Assembly: GCA_934636105.1 (NCBI GenBank)
Contig: CAKTZR010000015.1
Coordinates: 14,928 to 78,927 of the forward strand
Length of the DNA stretch: 64,000 nucleotides
DNA from: an uncultured Clostridia bacterium
GTDB taxonomy: Bacteria; Bacillota; Clostridia; Christensenellales; Aristaeellaceae
Reading direction: 5' to 3'
Shown here: positions 43,293 through 51,901 of the stretch, one piece after another
Position numbering within the stretch: the first letter of the stretch is position 1
Layout: every line of letters starts with the position of its first letter
The notes under the pieces: generated by a model
Seen by the model: only the letters and a program-made list of their open reading frames with translations
Databases searched by the model: none
What the model was told of the DNA's origin: nothing
Made by a program: the position numbers and the translations under genes

Positions 43293-44801
43293 ATGGCCCG
43301 CGGCAAAATCGATACGGATAAGCGGGAGGACGAAACGGCCGTTTACAAGCCCGCAAAAAAGCCCAAGGCCGTTGTGAAAGAGGAGCCGGAGACGGAAAAG
43401 CCGGTTCGGCTCAAGCCTGAACGGACCAAGACAAGCCGATTGAAGCCCGAAGACAAAAAGCCGGAGCGCAAAGCGCCCAAGCGCTATGAGCCGGAGAGCA
43501 GCGACCGGGCGAAAAAAGAACGGGCGCGCATCGCCAAGGACAGGCGGCGCGCCATCAGCCGCGCGGGCGACGCAACCGTGACGCTCATCGCGCTGCTGAC
43601 GATGGCGTTTGAGGTGCTGGGGCTGCTGCTCTGCGCGGTTCGAACGGAGGGCACGCTGGACATACAGGCGGTAAAGCTCTGCGCGATGATGGCGTCGCTG
43701 GGGCTTTTGAGCACGCTGGTGCTGCCGCGCTTTCTGCCGATGGATGCGCTGGTGATGGCGCTGACCAATTTTCTCTGCGGCGTGGGCGTCGTGGTGCTTT
43801 ACACCGTTTCGCCGGATCGCGGCGCCAGACAGGCCGTGTTTTATGCGCTGGGGCTGGCCGTGATGCTGGTGATGAGCGAAATCGTCTTTCACGTACATCA
43901 TTTCCGGGGGCTGACGCTGCTGGGCATGGTGCTGGGTATCGGCGCGCTGATTTTACCGCTGGCTTTCGGTCAGTGGAACAACGGCGCGAAAAACTGGGTG
44001 GAAGTGCCGCTGCTCGGCTCGTTTCAGCCCAGCGAAATTGTGAAGCTTTCGGTGGTGCTGGCGCTGGCGTATTTTTTCAGCGCGCACCGCACCGTTTGGC
44101 AGATGATGCCTGCGCTGGTGTTCGCGGCGGCGTGCCTGCTGTTGCTGATGATGCAGCGCGATCTCGGCACGGCGCTGATTTATTATTTGACGACGCTGGT
44201 TCTGTTTTATGTCGCCTGCGGCAACGTACCGCTGACGATTGTCGGCCTGGGCGGCGGCGTGGGCGCGGCGGTGCTGGGCTACCAAATGTTTGCGCATGTA
44301 AAGGTGCGCGTGGCGATGTGGCGCAACCCGTGGAGCGATCCGACGGACAAGGGTTATCAGATCATTCAGGCGCTGCTGGCCATTGGTTCCGGCGGGTTGT
44401 TCGGCGTGGGGCTTGGACAGGGCACGCCGGAGAAGATTCCCGCTTATTACAACGATTTCATCTTTGCCGTGGTCTGCGAGCAGCTGGGGCAGGTGTTCGG
44501 CGTGCTGCTGCTGGCGGTCTATGTGCTGCTGATTCTGCGCGGGGTGACGGTGGTTGCCCGCGCGCGGCGCTCGTTTGAGATGCTGCTGGGCTGCGGCGTG
44601 CTGACCATGCTGGGCATTCAGACGTTCATGATCGTCGCGGGCGTCATCAAGATGATCCCGCTGACGGGCGTGACCATGCCGTTCCTCAGCTACGGCGGTT
44701 CGTCGCTGCTCTCGTGCATGGCGATGATCGGCATTCTGCACGGGGCGAGCGCGAGGGCGCAGGAGAATCTGGAAGAAGATATTCTGTGCGTGAAGGGGTG
44801 A
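43293..44801 (+). CDS. FtsW/RodA/SpoVE-family peptidoglycan polymerase
   Basis: A 502-residue SEDS protein. A long charged N-terminal extension (~90 residues, many K-P pairs such as KPKAVVKEEPETEKP) precedes about ten helices. Core motifs are WNNGAKNWVEVPLLGSFQPSEI near 225-245, the MMQRDLGTALIYY stretch near 285, DKGYQIIQALLAIGSGGLFGVGLGQG near 350, and the last loop PLTGVTMPFLSYGGSS. SEDS proteins polymerise glycan strands together with a class B PBP, here the next gene. The extension is not typical and may bind the FHA-like partner. Confidence 0.93.
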   Translation: MARGKIDTDKREDETAVYKPAKKPKAVVKEEPETEKPVRLKPERTKTSRLKPEDKKPERKAPKRYEPESSDRAKKERARIAKDRRRAISRAGDATVTLIALLTMAFEVLGLLLCAVRTEGTLDIQAVKLCAMMASLGLLSTLVLPRFLPMDALVMALTNFLCGVGVVVLYTVSPDRGARQAVFYALGLAVMLVMSEIVFHVHHFRGLTLLGMVLGIGALILPLAFGQWNNGAKNWVEVPLLGSFQPSEIVKLSVVLALAYFFSAHRTVWQMMPALVFAAACLLLLMMQRDLGTALIYYLTTLVLFYVACGNVPLTIVGLGGGVGAAVLGYQMFAHVKVRVAMWRNPWSDPTDKGYQIIQALLAIGSGGLFGVGLGQGTPEKIPAYYNDFIFAVVCEQLGQVFGVLLLAVYVLLILRGVTVVARARRSFEMLLGCGVLTMLGIQTFMIVAGVIKMIPLTGVTMPFLSYGGSSLLSCMAMIGILHGASARAQENLEEDILCVKG

Positions 44802-44826
44802 TCTTATCAAAGTTATCAAGCGGCGC

Positions 44827-46212
44827 ATGCACTTGCTGACGCTGCTGCTGGTGCTGCTGTTTGCGCTGGTGATTGCGTATTTCTGCTACTCCGTTTATTT
44901 CTACGGCGGGCGCTGGGTCGCCAATCCGTATAACCCGCGCATCAGCAGCCAGAAGCAGCATGTCGTTATGGGCACGCTGACCGACCGGGACGGCACGGTG
45001 CTGGCCTATACGGATGAAAACGGCCGGCGGCGCTACAACAGCAGCGCGGACACGCGCAAGGCGGTCTGTCAGGTGGTCGGCGACAGCAGCGGCAAGGTTT
45101 CCACCGGCGCGGATACGTTCCACGCGCAGTTTCTGCTGGGTTTCCGCTCCAGCATCTTTGAGCGGCTGGCCGACGCGTTCACGGGCACGACCCAGCGCGG
45201 CGACGACGTGCGGCTGACGATCTCCGAGCGGCTCTCGCGCTACATCAGCGAGCAGTTTCCAACGGGCAAGCGCGGCGCGGTCGTCGTGCTCAATTACAAG
45301 ACGAACGAAATTCTGGCGATGGTTTCCATGCCGCAGTTCGATCCGACGGATATGGATGCGGCGCTGGCGGATGAATCGGCGGGCGCGCTGGTCAACCGCG
45401 CGACGCAGGGACTCTATCCGCCCGGCTCGACGTTCAAAATCGTGACGCTGGCTTCCGCGCTTGAAAACCTGCCGGATCTCAACGATTTTGCGTTTGACTG
45501 CACGGGGTATTATCCCGTCGGCAACTATGCCGTCACAGACGGCAGCGCGCACGGCGTGCAGAGCCTGTCCGATGCGTTCGCGCATTCGTGCAACACGACC
45601 TTTGCCGCGCTTTCGCAGGACCTCGGTTATGAGATGCTGGGGCAGACGGCGGAGGAGATGGGCTTCAACGAGAATTTCATGTTCAGCGATTTGATCGTTT
45701 ATAATTCCAGCTATCCCATTGACGATTTGAGCGCGGAGGATTTGGCGTGGTCGGCTATCGGCCAGGGCCGCGTGCTCGCTACGCCGCTGCACATGGCGCT
45801 GATCGCTTCGACGATCGCTAACCACGGCGTGATGAACGAGCCGCGTCTTGTTGCGCAGGTCACGACCGCGCAGGGTGGAAACCGCGCGCTGCTCAGCCAT
45901 GCAAGCGGCAAGCGCGTGCTCAGCGAAGCGGTCGCGGACAGGCTGGAGAGCGAAATGATCCGCGTGGTCAAATCCGGCACGGGCAAGCGCGCCGCGCTGG
46001 ATAACGGCTACACCGTTGCAGGCAAGACCGGCTCGGCGGAAGCCAGCAACGACAAGAGCATCGAATCACACGCGTGGTTCGTGGGCTATATCACCAATGA
46101 CAACGCGCCCTATGCCGTCTGCGTGCTCGTGGAAAACGGCGGAAGCGGCGGCGGCGTGGCCGCGCCCCTGGCACGGAAAACGCTGCAAAAAGCGATCAAT
46201 TTGGGCTTATAA
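44827..46212 (+). CDS. Class B penicillin-binding protein (transpeptidase)
   Basis: A PBP2/PbpA-type transpeptidase of at least 461 residues with one N-terminal helix (LLTLLLVLLFALVIAYFCY). The active-site motifs are S-x-x-K in PGSTFKIV, S-x-N as HSCNTTF, and K-T-G in GKTGSAE. It crosslinks peptidoglycan and pairs with the SEDS protein upstream. The ATG at 44827 has no ribosome site. A strong AAGGGGTGAT ends at 44802 and the frame upstream of the ATG reads I-K-V-I-K-R-R from ATC 44806, a sequence that would give the positive cytoplasmic lead expected here. A non-AUG start is therefore possible. Confidence 0.92.
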   Translation: MHLLTLLLVLLFALVIAYFCYSVYFYGGRWVANPYNPRISSQKQHVVMGTLTDRDGTVLAYTDENGRRRYNSSADTRKAVCQVVGDSSGKVSTGADTFHAQFLLGFRSSIFERLADAFTGTTQRGDDVRLTISERLSRYISEQFPTGKRGAVVVLNYKTNEILAMVSMPQFDPTDMDAALADESAGALVNRATQGLYPPGSTFKIVTLASALENLPDLNDFAFDCTGYYPVGNYAVTDGSAHGVQSLSDAFAHSCNTTFAALSQDLGYEMLGQTAEEMGFNENFMFSDLIVYNSSYPIDDLSAEDLAWSAIGQGRVLATPLHMALIASTIANHGVMNEPRLVAQVTTAQGGNRALLSHASGKRVLSEAVADRLESEMIRVVKSGTGKRAALDNGYTVAGKTGSAEASNDKSIESHAWFVGYITNDNAPYAVCVLVENGGSGGGVAAPLARKTLQKAINLGL

Positions 46213-46230
46213 TGGAGGAGGTTTTTGACG

Positions 46231-47340
46231 ATGCGCAAGATGGTTTGTTGTTGGATGGTTCTGGTGAGCCTGCTGGCGGTTTCGCTTTCGGCGCTGGCGG
46301 CCGGCACGACGGTGACGACGTTCACTCCGTTTGCGGATATGGATTTCGCCGCGCAGGGCTACATGGATTTGATTACCGCGTGGGAAGACGAGACGGGCAA
46401 CATCGTCGAGGATTATTCCGGTCTGGAGGACGACGTGTTCATGCAGCAGATGCAGGAAATGGTGTCTTCCGGCCAGGCGGATCTCGTCGTCGTGCCGCTG
46501 GGCAGCGGATTGACGGCCAATCAGCTGGTCAGCGTGGATGAGCTGCTCGCCGCCGCGCCGGACTGCGGCGCCAAGAAGCTGGCCGCGATGGCGGAGGGCG
46601 ACGGAAGCGTGCTGCTTGCGCCGATCCGCCTGAATTGGGAAAGCCTGTATGTCAACACCGACGTGCTGGAGGCGAACGGCGTCGCCGTGCCGACGAGCTA
46701 CGACGAGCTGATTGTCGCCTGTTCGGCGCTGGCACAGAAGGGCGTTCTGCCGGTGGCCAACGCCATGTGCGAATGGCCGGAGATCGCGCTGGACTGCGCG
46801 GCGATGATCGGCGCGCCTGCCGATCAATACGGCCAGCAGACCTCGCTGGACGGCGCGAAAAGCGTGCTGACGGCGCTGACGCAGGTCGGCGCGTTCGGCG
46901 TCGATCCGTGGAACCTGACGGACGAGCAGGCCCAGCAGGCGTTTGCAGAGGGTGTGGCGGCGATGCGCTTTGACGGCAGCGATCTGGCCGAGGCGCTTGC
47001 CGAGGACCGGCAGGAAAAGACGGTGGTCGTTTCGCTCTCCGGCGTGGACGGGCAGGCGCGAACCGCGCTGGTCGGCACGCCGAGCTATGGGTTGGCAATC
47101 ACCCGCGCCTGCTGGCAGGACAGCGCCCGCCGCGAGGCTGCGCTCTCGCTGGCCGCGAAGATGCTGACGGGCGACGGTTTTGCCGTGCTGACCGCGCCCG
47201 CATCCACGACCGCGCTGGGGCAGAGCATCGCGCGGATGACCGCGTCGGCGACCGCCTGCGCAGGGCTGCTGTATGATTTGAACCCCGACCATTTTGACAC
47301 GTGGTCGGAGAGCGTGGTTTCCGCACTGATGGCGATGTAA
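46231..47340 (+). CDS. Orphan extracellular solute-binding protein
   Basis: A 369-residue exported protein of the family-1 (sugar-type) solute-binding fold. The signal peptide ends SALAA-GT without a lipobox Cys. The mature part has TPFADMDFAAQGYMDLITAWEDETG, a typical helix-1 segment, and LIVACSALAQKGVLPVANAM in the hinge region. ATG 46231 follows GGAGGAGG. It lies 18 bases after the PBP gene and no permease or ATPase gene is near. Its placement in a cell-wall synthesis operon suggests a sensing or wall-precursor-binding role, but this is inference. Confidence 0.82.
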   Translation: MRKMVCCWMVLVSLLAVSLSALAAGTTVTTFTPFADMDFAAQGYMDLITAWEDETGNIVEDYSGLEDDVFMQQMQEMVSSGQADLVVVPLGSGLTANQLVSVDELLAAAPDCGAKKLAAMAEGDGSVLLAPIRLNWESLYVNTDVLEANGVAVPTSYDELIVACSALAQKGVLPVANAMCEWPEIALDCAAMIGAPADQYGQQTSLDGAKSVLTALTQVGAFGVDPWNLTDEQAQQAFAEGVAAMRFDGSDLAEALAEDRQEKTVVVSLSGVDGQARTALVGTPSYGLAITRACWQDSARREAALSLAAKMLTGDGFAVLTAPASTTALGQSIARMTASATACAGLLYDLNPDHFDTWSESVVSALMAM

Positions 47341-47499
47341 ACCATACAGACTGAACGCATGACCGAAAAGGTTGTGCGTTCTTTTTCTGTTGTGTTGTAA
47401 TTTGCGCGCGGATGCCGTATAATGAAAAACTATAAAGCGAAAGGCAGAAATCGCTTCGCGGCGGCTTCAAAAAGATGGCATTCAAAAAGGGGAAAACGA

Positions 47500-48551
47500 A
47501 TGAAAAGCGCATGGCACAGTCTCAAAAAACTGCTCTTTTACGGCGGATTGGAAAAGGACGCATACCGTCTGATTGCCGATGAAATCAATGAATCAAATCG
47601 AAAAAGCATCGTCATCATTTCGACGGCCTGCGCGCTGGTCTATCTGGCACGGCTGTGCATCTTTTTTGACCGCATTCCGCGGACAAACCAGGTTGTCTTT
47701 TCGCTGTCCGTCGTGCTGTTCGGTACGCTGGCGCTGGTCAACTGGCGGGTGCGCGGCAGCAACAGGACTGTGCATACTTCGGCGCACCTGTTTTTGATGA
47801 TTTATCTGGGCATAGGCATTGCCGCAGCCGTCAATCCGGACATCGTGCAGGAGCGCACGACGCTTTATCTGGTTTTTGTCGGCGCTGCGCCGATGCTTTT
47901 TGCGCTCAACGCCGTGGAGCTGGCGAGCATCTGCTGCTGCTCATCAACGACGTGCTGGATATGAGCCGCATCGAGAGCGGCAAAATTGAAATCGAAGATA
48001 AGCCGATGAACCTGCTGACGCTGATTGACGAGCTGAAAACCATCGTTCAGCCATCCGCCGCGCAGAAGCAGCTCAAGGGCTCGACCTTCGTCGTGCGCCT
48101 GCGCCTGCCCGTGTGCGAATCTGCGCCGGAGGAGAACCCTGCGCAGCGGACGCAGAAGCGCGTGTTGACCGCCAAGCACATTCTGCTGGTGGAGGACAAC
48201 GAGCTGAACCGCGAAATTGCACAGACCATTCTGGAGGAAGCCGGGTTCTCCGTCGAGACGGCGGGCGACGGCGCGGAAGCTGTGGCGCGAATGGAAGAAG
48301 CGGCTTCCGACGAGTTTGACCTGATTCTGATGGATGTGCAGATGCCGCGCCTGAACGGCTATGAAGCGACCAAGCGAATCCGCTCGATGATCGATCCGCA
48401 TAAGGCGAAAATTCCGATTGTCGCCATGACCGCCAACGCCTTTGAGGAGGACAAGCGGCAGGCGTTGGAAACGGGCATGAACGCGCACATCGCCAAGCCG
48501 ATTGAAATTTCCAAGCCGATGGAGACGCTGAACGGGGTATTCAAGGGATAA
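47500..48551 (+). pseudogene. Decayed hybrid histidine kinase / response regulator
   Basis: The start (47500, behind AAAAAGGGG) opens a membrane domain of four or five helices that runs to about 47925. There the frame shifts straight into HLLLLINDVLDMSRIESGKI, the part just after the phospho-His helix of a histidine kinase. The phospho-acceptor His region is gone. A second, in-frame deletion joins QPSAAQKQL to GSTFVVRLRLP, the last strand of the ATPase domain, so most of the ATPase is missing. The receiver domain (HILLVEDNELN, phospho-Asp in LILMDVQMP, AKPIE) is whole and readable from ATG 47952. It cannot act as a kinase; the receiver part might still be made. Confidence 0.85.
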
Positions 48552-48599
48552 AAAAGCGCTGTAAGAGGAAAGAAAAATTCCAACTTACAGCGCTTTTTT
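48549..48599 (+). terminator. Terminator after the kinase remnant
   Basis: AAAAAAGCGCTGTAAG pairs with CTTACAGCGCTTTTTT over an 18-base loop. Confidence 0.9.
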
Positions 48600-48631
48600 G
48601 ATGCGTTCGAATATAAAATTTGCGCCCCGTG

Positions 48632-48670
48632 AACTCCTTCCGTCACGCCTGCGGCGTGACGGAAGGAGTT
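48632..48670. repeat. Family 1 repeat, solo palindromic end (copy c)
   Basis: A perfect 18+3+18 palindrome, from AACTCCTTCCGTCACGCC to its complement. It is one terminal module of the MITE-like element facing a copy of itself. Its right end overlaps the stop codon of leuB. Confidence 0.85.
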
Positions 48671-49733
48671 ACACCCGCGCCGCGACGAGATTGCCCATCT
48701 CGGTGCAGCCGACTTTCGTGCAGCCTTCGGAGAAGATGTCGCCCGTGCGATAGCCCTCGTCAAGTACCTGCGAAACCGCCTTTTCAATCGCCGCGGCTTC
48801 CTGCTCGAGGCCGAGGCTGTGGCGCAGAAGCAGCGCGCCGGAGAGAATCGTGCCCAGCGGGTTGGCAATGTCGCGGCCCGCGATATCCGGGGCGCTGCCG
48901 TGAATCGGCTCATACAGGCCGCGCGTCGTGCTGCCCAGGCTGGCGGAAGGCATCATGCCCAGACTGCCCGCAATCGCGGCGCTTTCGTCAGAGAGGATGT
49001 CGCCGAACAGGTTGCCGGTAATCATCACGTCAAACTGCGCCGGGTTAAGAATCAGCTGCATGGCGGCGTTGTCTACGTACATATAGCTGACCTCGACCTC
49101 CGGATATTCATGGCTTAACCGCTCGACCGTTTCGCGCCACAGGCGGCTGCATTCCAGCACGTTGGCCTTGTCCACCGAGCAGAGCTTGCCGCGGCGCTTC
49201 TTTGCCATTTCAAAGCCGATGCGTGCCAGACGCTCGACCTCCGGCACGGAATAGGCCATCTCGTCCGTCGCCGCCGCGCGATCCTCGCTGCGCCAGCGCT
49301 TGCCGAAGTAGATGTCGCCGGTCAGCTCGCGCAGAATCATGATGTCAATCGGCTTGGCGATGATGTCTGCGCGGAGCGGGCACGCGCCGGAGAGCTGCGG
49401 GTGAATCGTGCATGGGCGCAGGTTAGCGAACACCTGCATGCCCTTGCGCAGGGCGAGCAGGCCCTTTTCCGGGCGGCGGGCAGGCTCGACCGCGTCCCAC
49501 TTCGGGCCGCCGACGCTGCCCATCAGCACCGCGTCCGCCGCGTTGCAGGCCGCCAGCGTTTCGTCCGTCAGCGGCACGCCGAAAGCGTCGATGGATGCGC
49601 CGCCGAGCTTGCGCTCGTCAAACGTAAATTCATGGCCGTATTTGGCAGCGACGGCTTTGAGCACCTTGACCGCCTGCGCGATGATCTCCGGGCCGATGTA
49701 GTCGCCCGGCAGAGTGACGATATTCGCTTTCAT
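48669..49733 (-). CDS. leuB: 3-isopropylmalate dehydrogenase
   Basis: A 354-residue decarboxylating dehydrogenase of leucine synthesis. It opens IVTLPGDYIGPEII, shows VGGPKWDAVEPARRPEKGLLALRK (substrate-binding loop), RELTGDIYFGKRW, and DKANVLECSRLWRETV, and ends with GSAPDIAGRDIANPLGTILSGALLLRHSLG. In most enzymes the first motif reads GDGIGPE; here it is GDYIGPE, a small change. The gene is last in leuC-leuD-leuB. ATG follows the leuD stop by a few bases. Confidence 0.96.
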   Translation of the reverse strand: MKANIVTLPGDYIGPEIIAQAVKVLKAVAAKYGHEFTFDERKLGGASIDAFGVPLTDETLAACNAADAVLMGSVGGPKWDAVEPARRPEKGLLALRKGMQVFANLRPCTIHPQLSGACPLRADIIAKPIDIMILRELTGDIYFGKRWRSEDRAAATDEMAYSVPEVERLARIGFEMAKKRRGKLCSVDKANVLECSRLWRETVERLSHEYPEVEVSYMYVDNAAMQLILNPAQFDVMITGNLFGDILSDESAAIAGSLGMMPSASLGSTTRGLYEPIHGSAPDIAGRDIANPLGTILSGALLLRHSLGLEQEAAAIEKAVSQVLDEGYRTGDIFSEGCTKVGCTEMGNLVAARV

Positions 49734-49736
49734 GGC

Positions 49737-50237
49737 TTACGCCTTTCCCGCGATCTTTTCGCGAACGAAGTTTTCAATGCCGCCGACGGAAATGATCTTC
49801 TGGATGAACGGCGGGAACGGCGCGGCGGTGAAGCGCTCGCCGGTGGTCTTGTCCTCAATCACGCCGGTATCCAGATTGACGGCCACTTCGTCGCCGTCGC
49901 GGATGGCTTTCGCCGCCGCCGGACATTCGATGATCGGCAGGCCGATGTCGATGGAATTGCGGTAGAAAATGCGGGCGAAGCTGTCCGCGATGACGAGCTG
50001 AATGCCGCTGGCCTTGATGGCGATCGGCGCATGCTCGCGGGAGGAACCGCAGCCGAAGTTGCGGCCCGCGACGATGATGCGGCTCGTTTCGCTCTTTTTC
50101 TTGAAATCACTGTCCAGATCCTCCATGCAGTGGGAGGCCAGCTCGGCGTGATCGGTGGTGTTGAGGTAGCGGGCGGGGATAATTACGTCCGTATCGACGT
50201 GATCGCCGTATTTGATGACGGTAGACTGAACGAACAT
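49737..50237 (-). CDS. leuD: 3-isopropylmalate dehydratase small subunit
   Basis: A 166-residue small subunit, of the short kind typical of Clostridia and archaea. Motifs: KYGDHVDTDVIIPARYL, then AGRNFGCGSSREHAPIAIKASG with the substrate-binding G-C-G-S-S-R-E-H loop near residue 60, and ADSFARIFYRNSIDIGLP. ATG 50237 has GAGGAGG ahead; an upstream frame into leuC is a shadow. It pairs with LeuC to isomerise 2- to 3-isopropylmalate. Confidence 0.96.
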   Translation of the reverse strand: MFVQSTVIKYGDHVDTDVIIPARYLNTTDHAELASHCMEDLDSDFKKKSETSRIIVAGRNFGCGSSREHAPIAIKASGIQLVIADSFARIFYRNSIDIGLPIIECPAAAKAIRDGDEVAVNLDTGVIEDKTTGERFTAAPFPPFIQKIISVGGIENFVREKIAGKA

Positions 50238-50238
50238 C

Positions 50239-51498
50239 TTAGAGCACCTCCTCAGGCGTGGCGACGCGGCCCATGATGGCGGAAGCAGCGGCGACCGCCG
50301 GGCTGGCCAGAATGATTTCGCTGCCGGTGTGGCCCATGCGGCCGACAAAGTTGCGGTTGGTGGTGGAAACGGCGCGCTCGCCGTCGGCCAGAACGCCGCA
50401 GAAGCCGCCCAGGCACGGGCCGCAGGTCGGCATGGTGAAAATTGCGCCCGCGTCGATGAAGATATCGACCAGGCCTTCCTTCAGACAGTCCTTGACGACC
50501 TGCTGCGTGCCGGGAATGACAATGCAGCGCACATGATCGTTGACCTTGTGGCCCTTGAGTATCTGCGCGGCAACGCGCATGTCGCTGATGCGGCCGTTGG
50601 TGCAGCTGCCGATGACAACCTGATCGATTTCCTGCTTGCAGTCGCGCGCCAGCTGGGTGTTTTCCGGCAGGTGCGGCAGGGAGACGGTCATATCCAGCTC
50701 GTCGAGGTTGATGGTCACGGTGCGGCTGTATTCCGCATCCGGATCGGCCTCAAACGCCGTCCATTCGCGGTTCACGCGGCCCTTGAGGTATTCGCGGCAG
50801 ACTTCGTCCACCGGGAAGATGCCGTTCTTCGCGCCCGCTTCAATCGCCATGTTCGCGATGGTCAGGCGGCCGTCCATCGGGATTTCCTTCACGCCGTCGC
50901 CCGTAAATTCAAGGGACTGATACAGCGCGCCGTCCACGCCGATTTCACCGATGAGGTGCAGAATCACGTCCTTGCCGCTGACCCACGGCTTCATCTTGCC
51001 CGTCAGCACGACCTTGACGGCCTCCGGCACTTTGAACCAGCATTCGCCCGTCGCCATGCCCACGGCCATATCCGTCGAGCCGACGCCCGTGGAGAACGCG
51101 CCCACCGCGCCATACGTGCAGGTGTGGCTGTCCGCGCCGATGATGACCTCGCCCGGCGCGACGATGCCTTGCTCCGGCAGCAGCGCGTGCTCGATGCCCA
51201 CGCGGCCGACTTCATAATAGTGGACGATGTGCTGTGCGCGCGCAAACTCACGCATCTGCTTGGCCAGCGTCGCGGCCTTGATATCCTTGTTCGGCACGAA
51301 GTGATCCGGGATCAGCGCGATCTTCGCGGGATCAAACACCTTCGTCGCGCCCATCCGGTTGAACTCGTTGATGGCCACGGGGGCGGTGATGTCGTTGCCC
51401 AGCACAAGGTTCAGCTTGCACATGAGCAGTTCGCCTGCGCGGCAGCTGTCAACGCCCGCAGCGCGCGCGAGGATTTTTTGTGTCATGGTCATGCCCAT
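50239..51498 (-). CDS. leuC: 3-isopropylmalate dehydratase large subunit
   Basis: A 419-residue aconitase-type protein. The iron-sulfur cluster ligands are visible in IGSCTNGRISDM (near 300) and CGPCLGGFCG (near 360); GADSHTCTYGAVGAFSTGVGSTDMA lies near 130. The short length is that of the archaeal/clostridial LeuC type, which fits the short LeuD. ATG 51498 follows GGGAGG. First gene after a T-box leader. Confidence 0.96.
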   Translation of the reverse strand: MGMTMTQKILARAAGVDSCRAGELLMCKLNLVLGNDITAPVAINEFNRMGATKVFDPAKIALIPDHFVPNKDIKAATLAKQMREFARAQHIVHYYEVGRVGIEHALLPEQGIVAPGEVIIGADSHTCTYGAVGAFSTGVGSTDMAVGMATGECWFKVPEAVKVVLTGKMKPWVSGKDVILHLIGEIGVDGALYQSLEFTGDGVKEIPMDGRLTIANMAIEAGAKNGIFPVDEVCREYLKGRVNREWTAFEADPDAEYSRTVTINLDELDMTVSLPHLPENTQLARDCKQEIDQVVIGSCTNGRISDMRVAAQILKGHKVNDHVRCIVIPGTQQVVKDCLKEGLVDIFIDAGAIFTMPTCGPCLGGFCGVLADGERAVSTTNRNFVGRMGHTGSEIILASPAVAAASAIMGRVATPEEVL

Positions 51499-51566
51499 AG
51501 CTTCAATTCCTCCCTGAAAAAGAAATGGTACTCCTTCGCATTCAAACCTGTTTTAAATGCGAAATA

Positions 51567-51860
51567 GGATGAAAAAAGCCTCGCACACCTGCTTTTCGCA
51601 GGGGCGAGGCGAAATTGCCACACGGTACCACCCTGATTCGGCTTTCGCTTGAGCGCGCAAGCCCTCTTTCGCCTTAACGCGGCGGGTTCGGCCCCTGCTT
51701 GCCACAGGGACGGCTCCGGAGTGAGTTATCCCGCTCTCCCGCCATCGGCTTGCACCGAGCGCCGACTCTCTGAAGGTCAAGGGGAGCGTCTTTGTTCCAT
51801 CATCGCTTTTACGGCTTAAAGATGCCTATCGTTTAAAAAAGTGATGTGCGATTTGCATAC
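51567..51860 (-). promoter_or_regulatory. T-box riboswitch, leucine type
   Basis: The T-box element AGGGTGGTACCG lies at 51624-51635 (minus strand). It is followed by a terminator at 51573-51611: GCCTCGCCCCTGC with GCAGGtgtGCGAGGC, then six T residues. In Stem I, a loop GGGATAACTCACTCCGG carries CTC (51724-51726), a leucine specifier, and AGAGAGTCGGCG lies on the opposite arm. Uncharged tRNA-Leu would stabilise the antiterminator and allow expression of leuCDB. Confidence 0.95.
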
Positions 51861-51862
51861 TA

Positions 51863-51891
51863 TTGTAGCCCGAATGTGACAGGTTGTCAAG
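51863..51891 (-). promoter_or_regulatory. Promoter of the leuCDB T-box leader
   Basis: TTGACA (51886-51891), 17-base spacer, TACAAT (51863-51868) on the minus strand. Confidence 0.92.
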
Positions 51892-51901
51892 CGGGGAAAT
51901 T

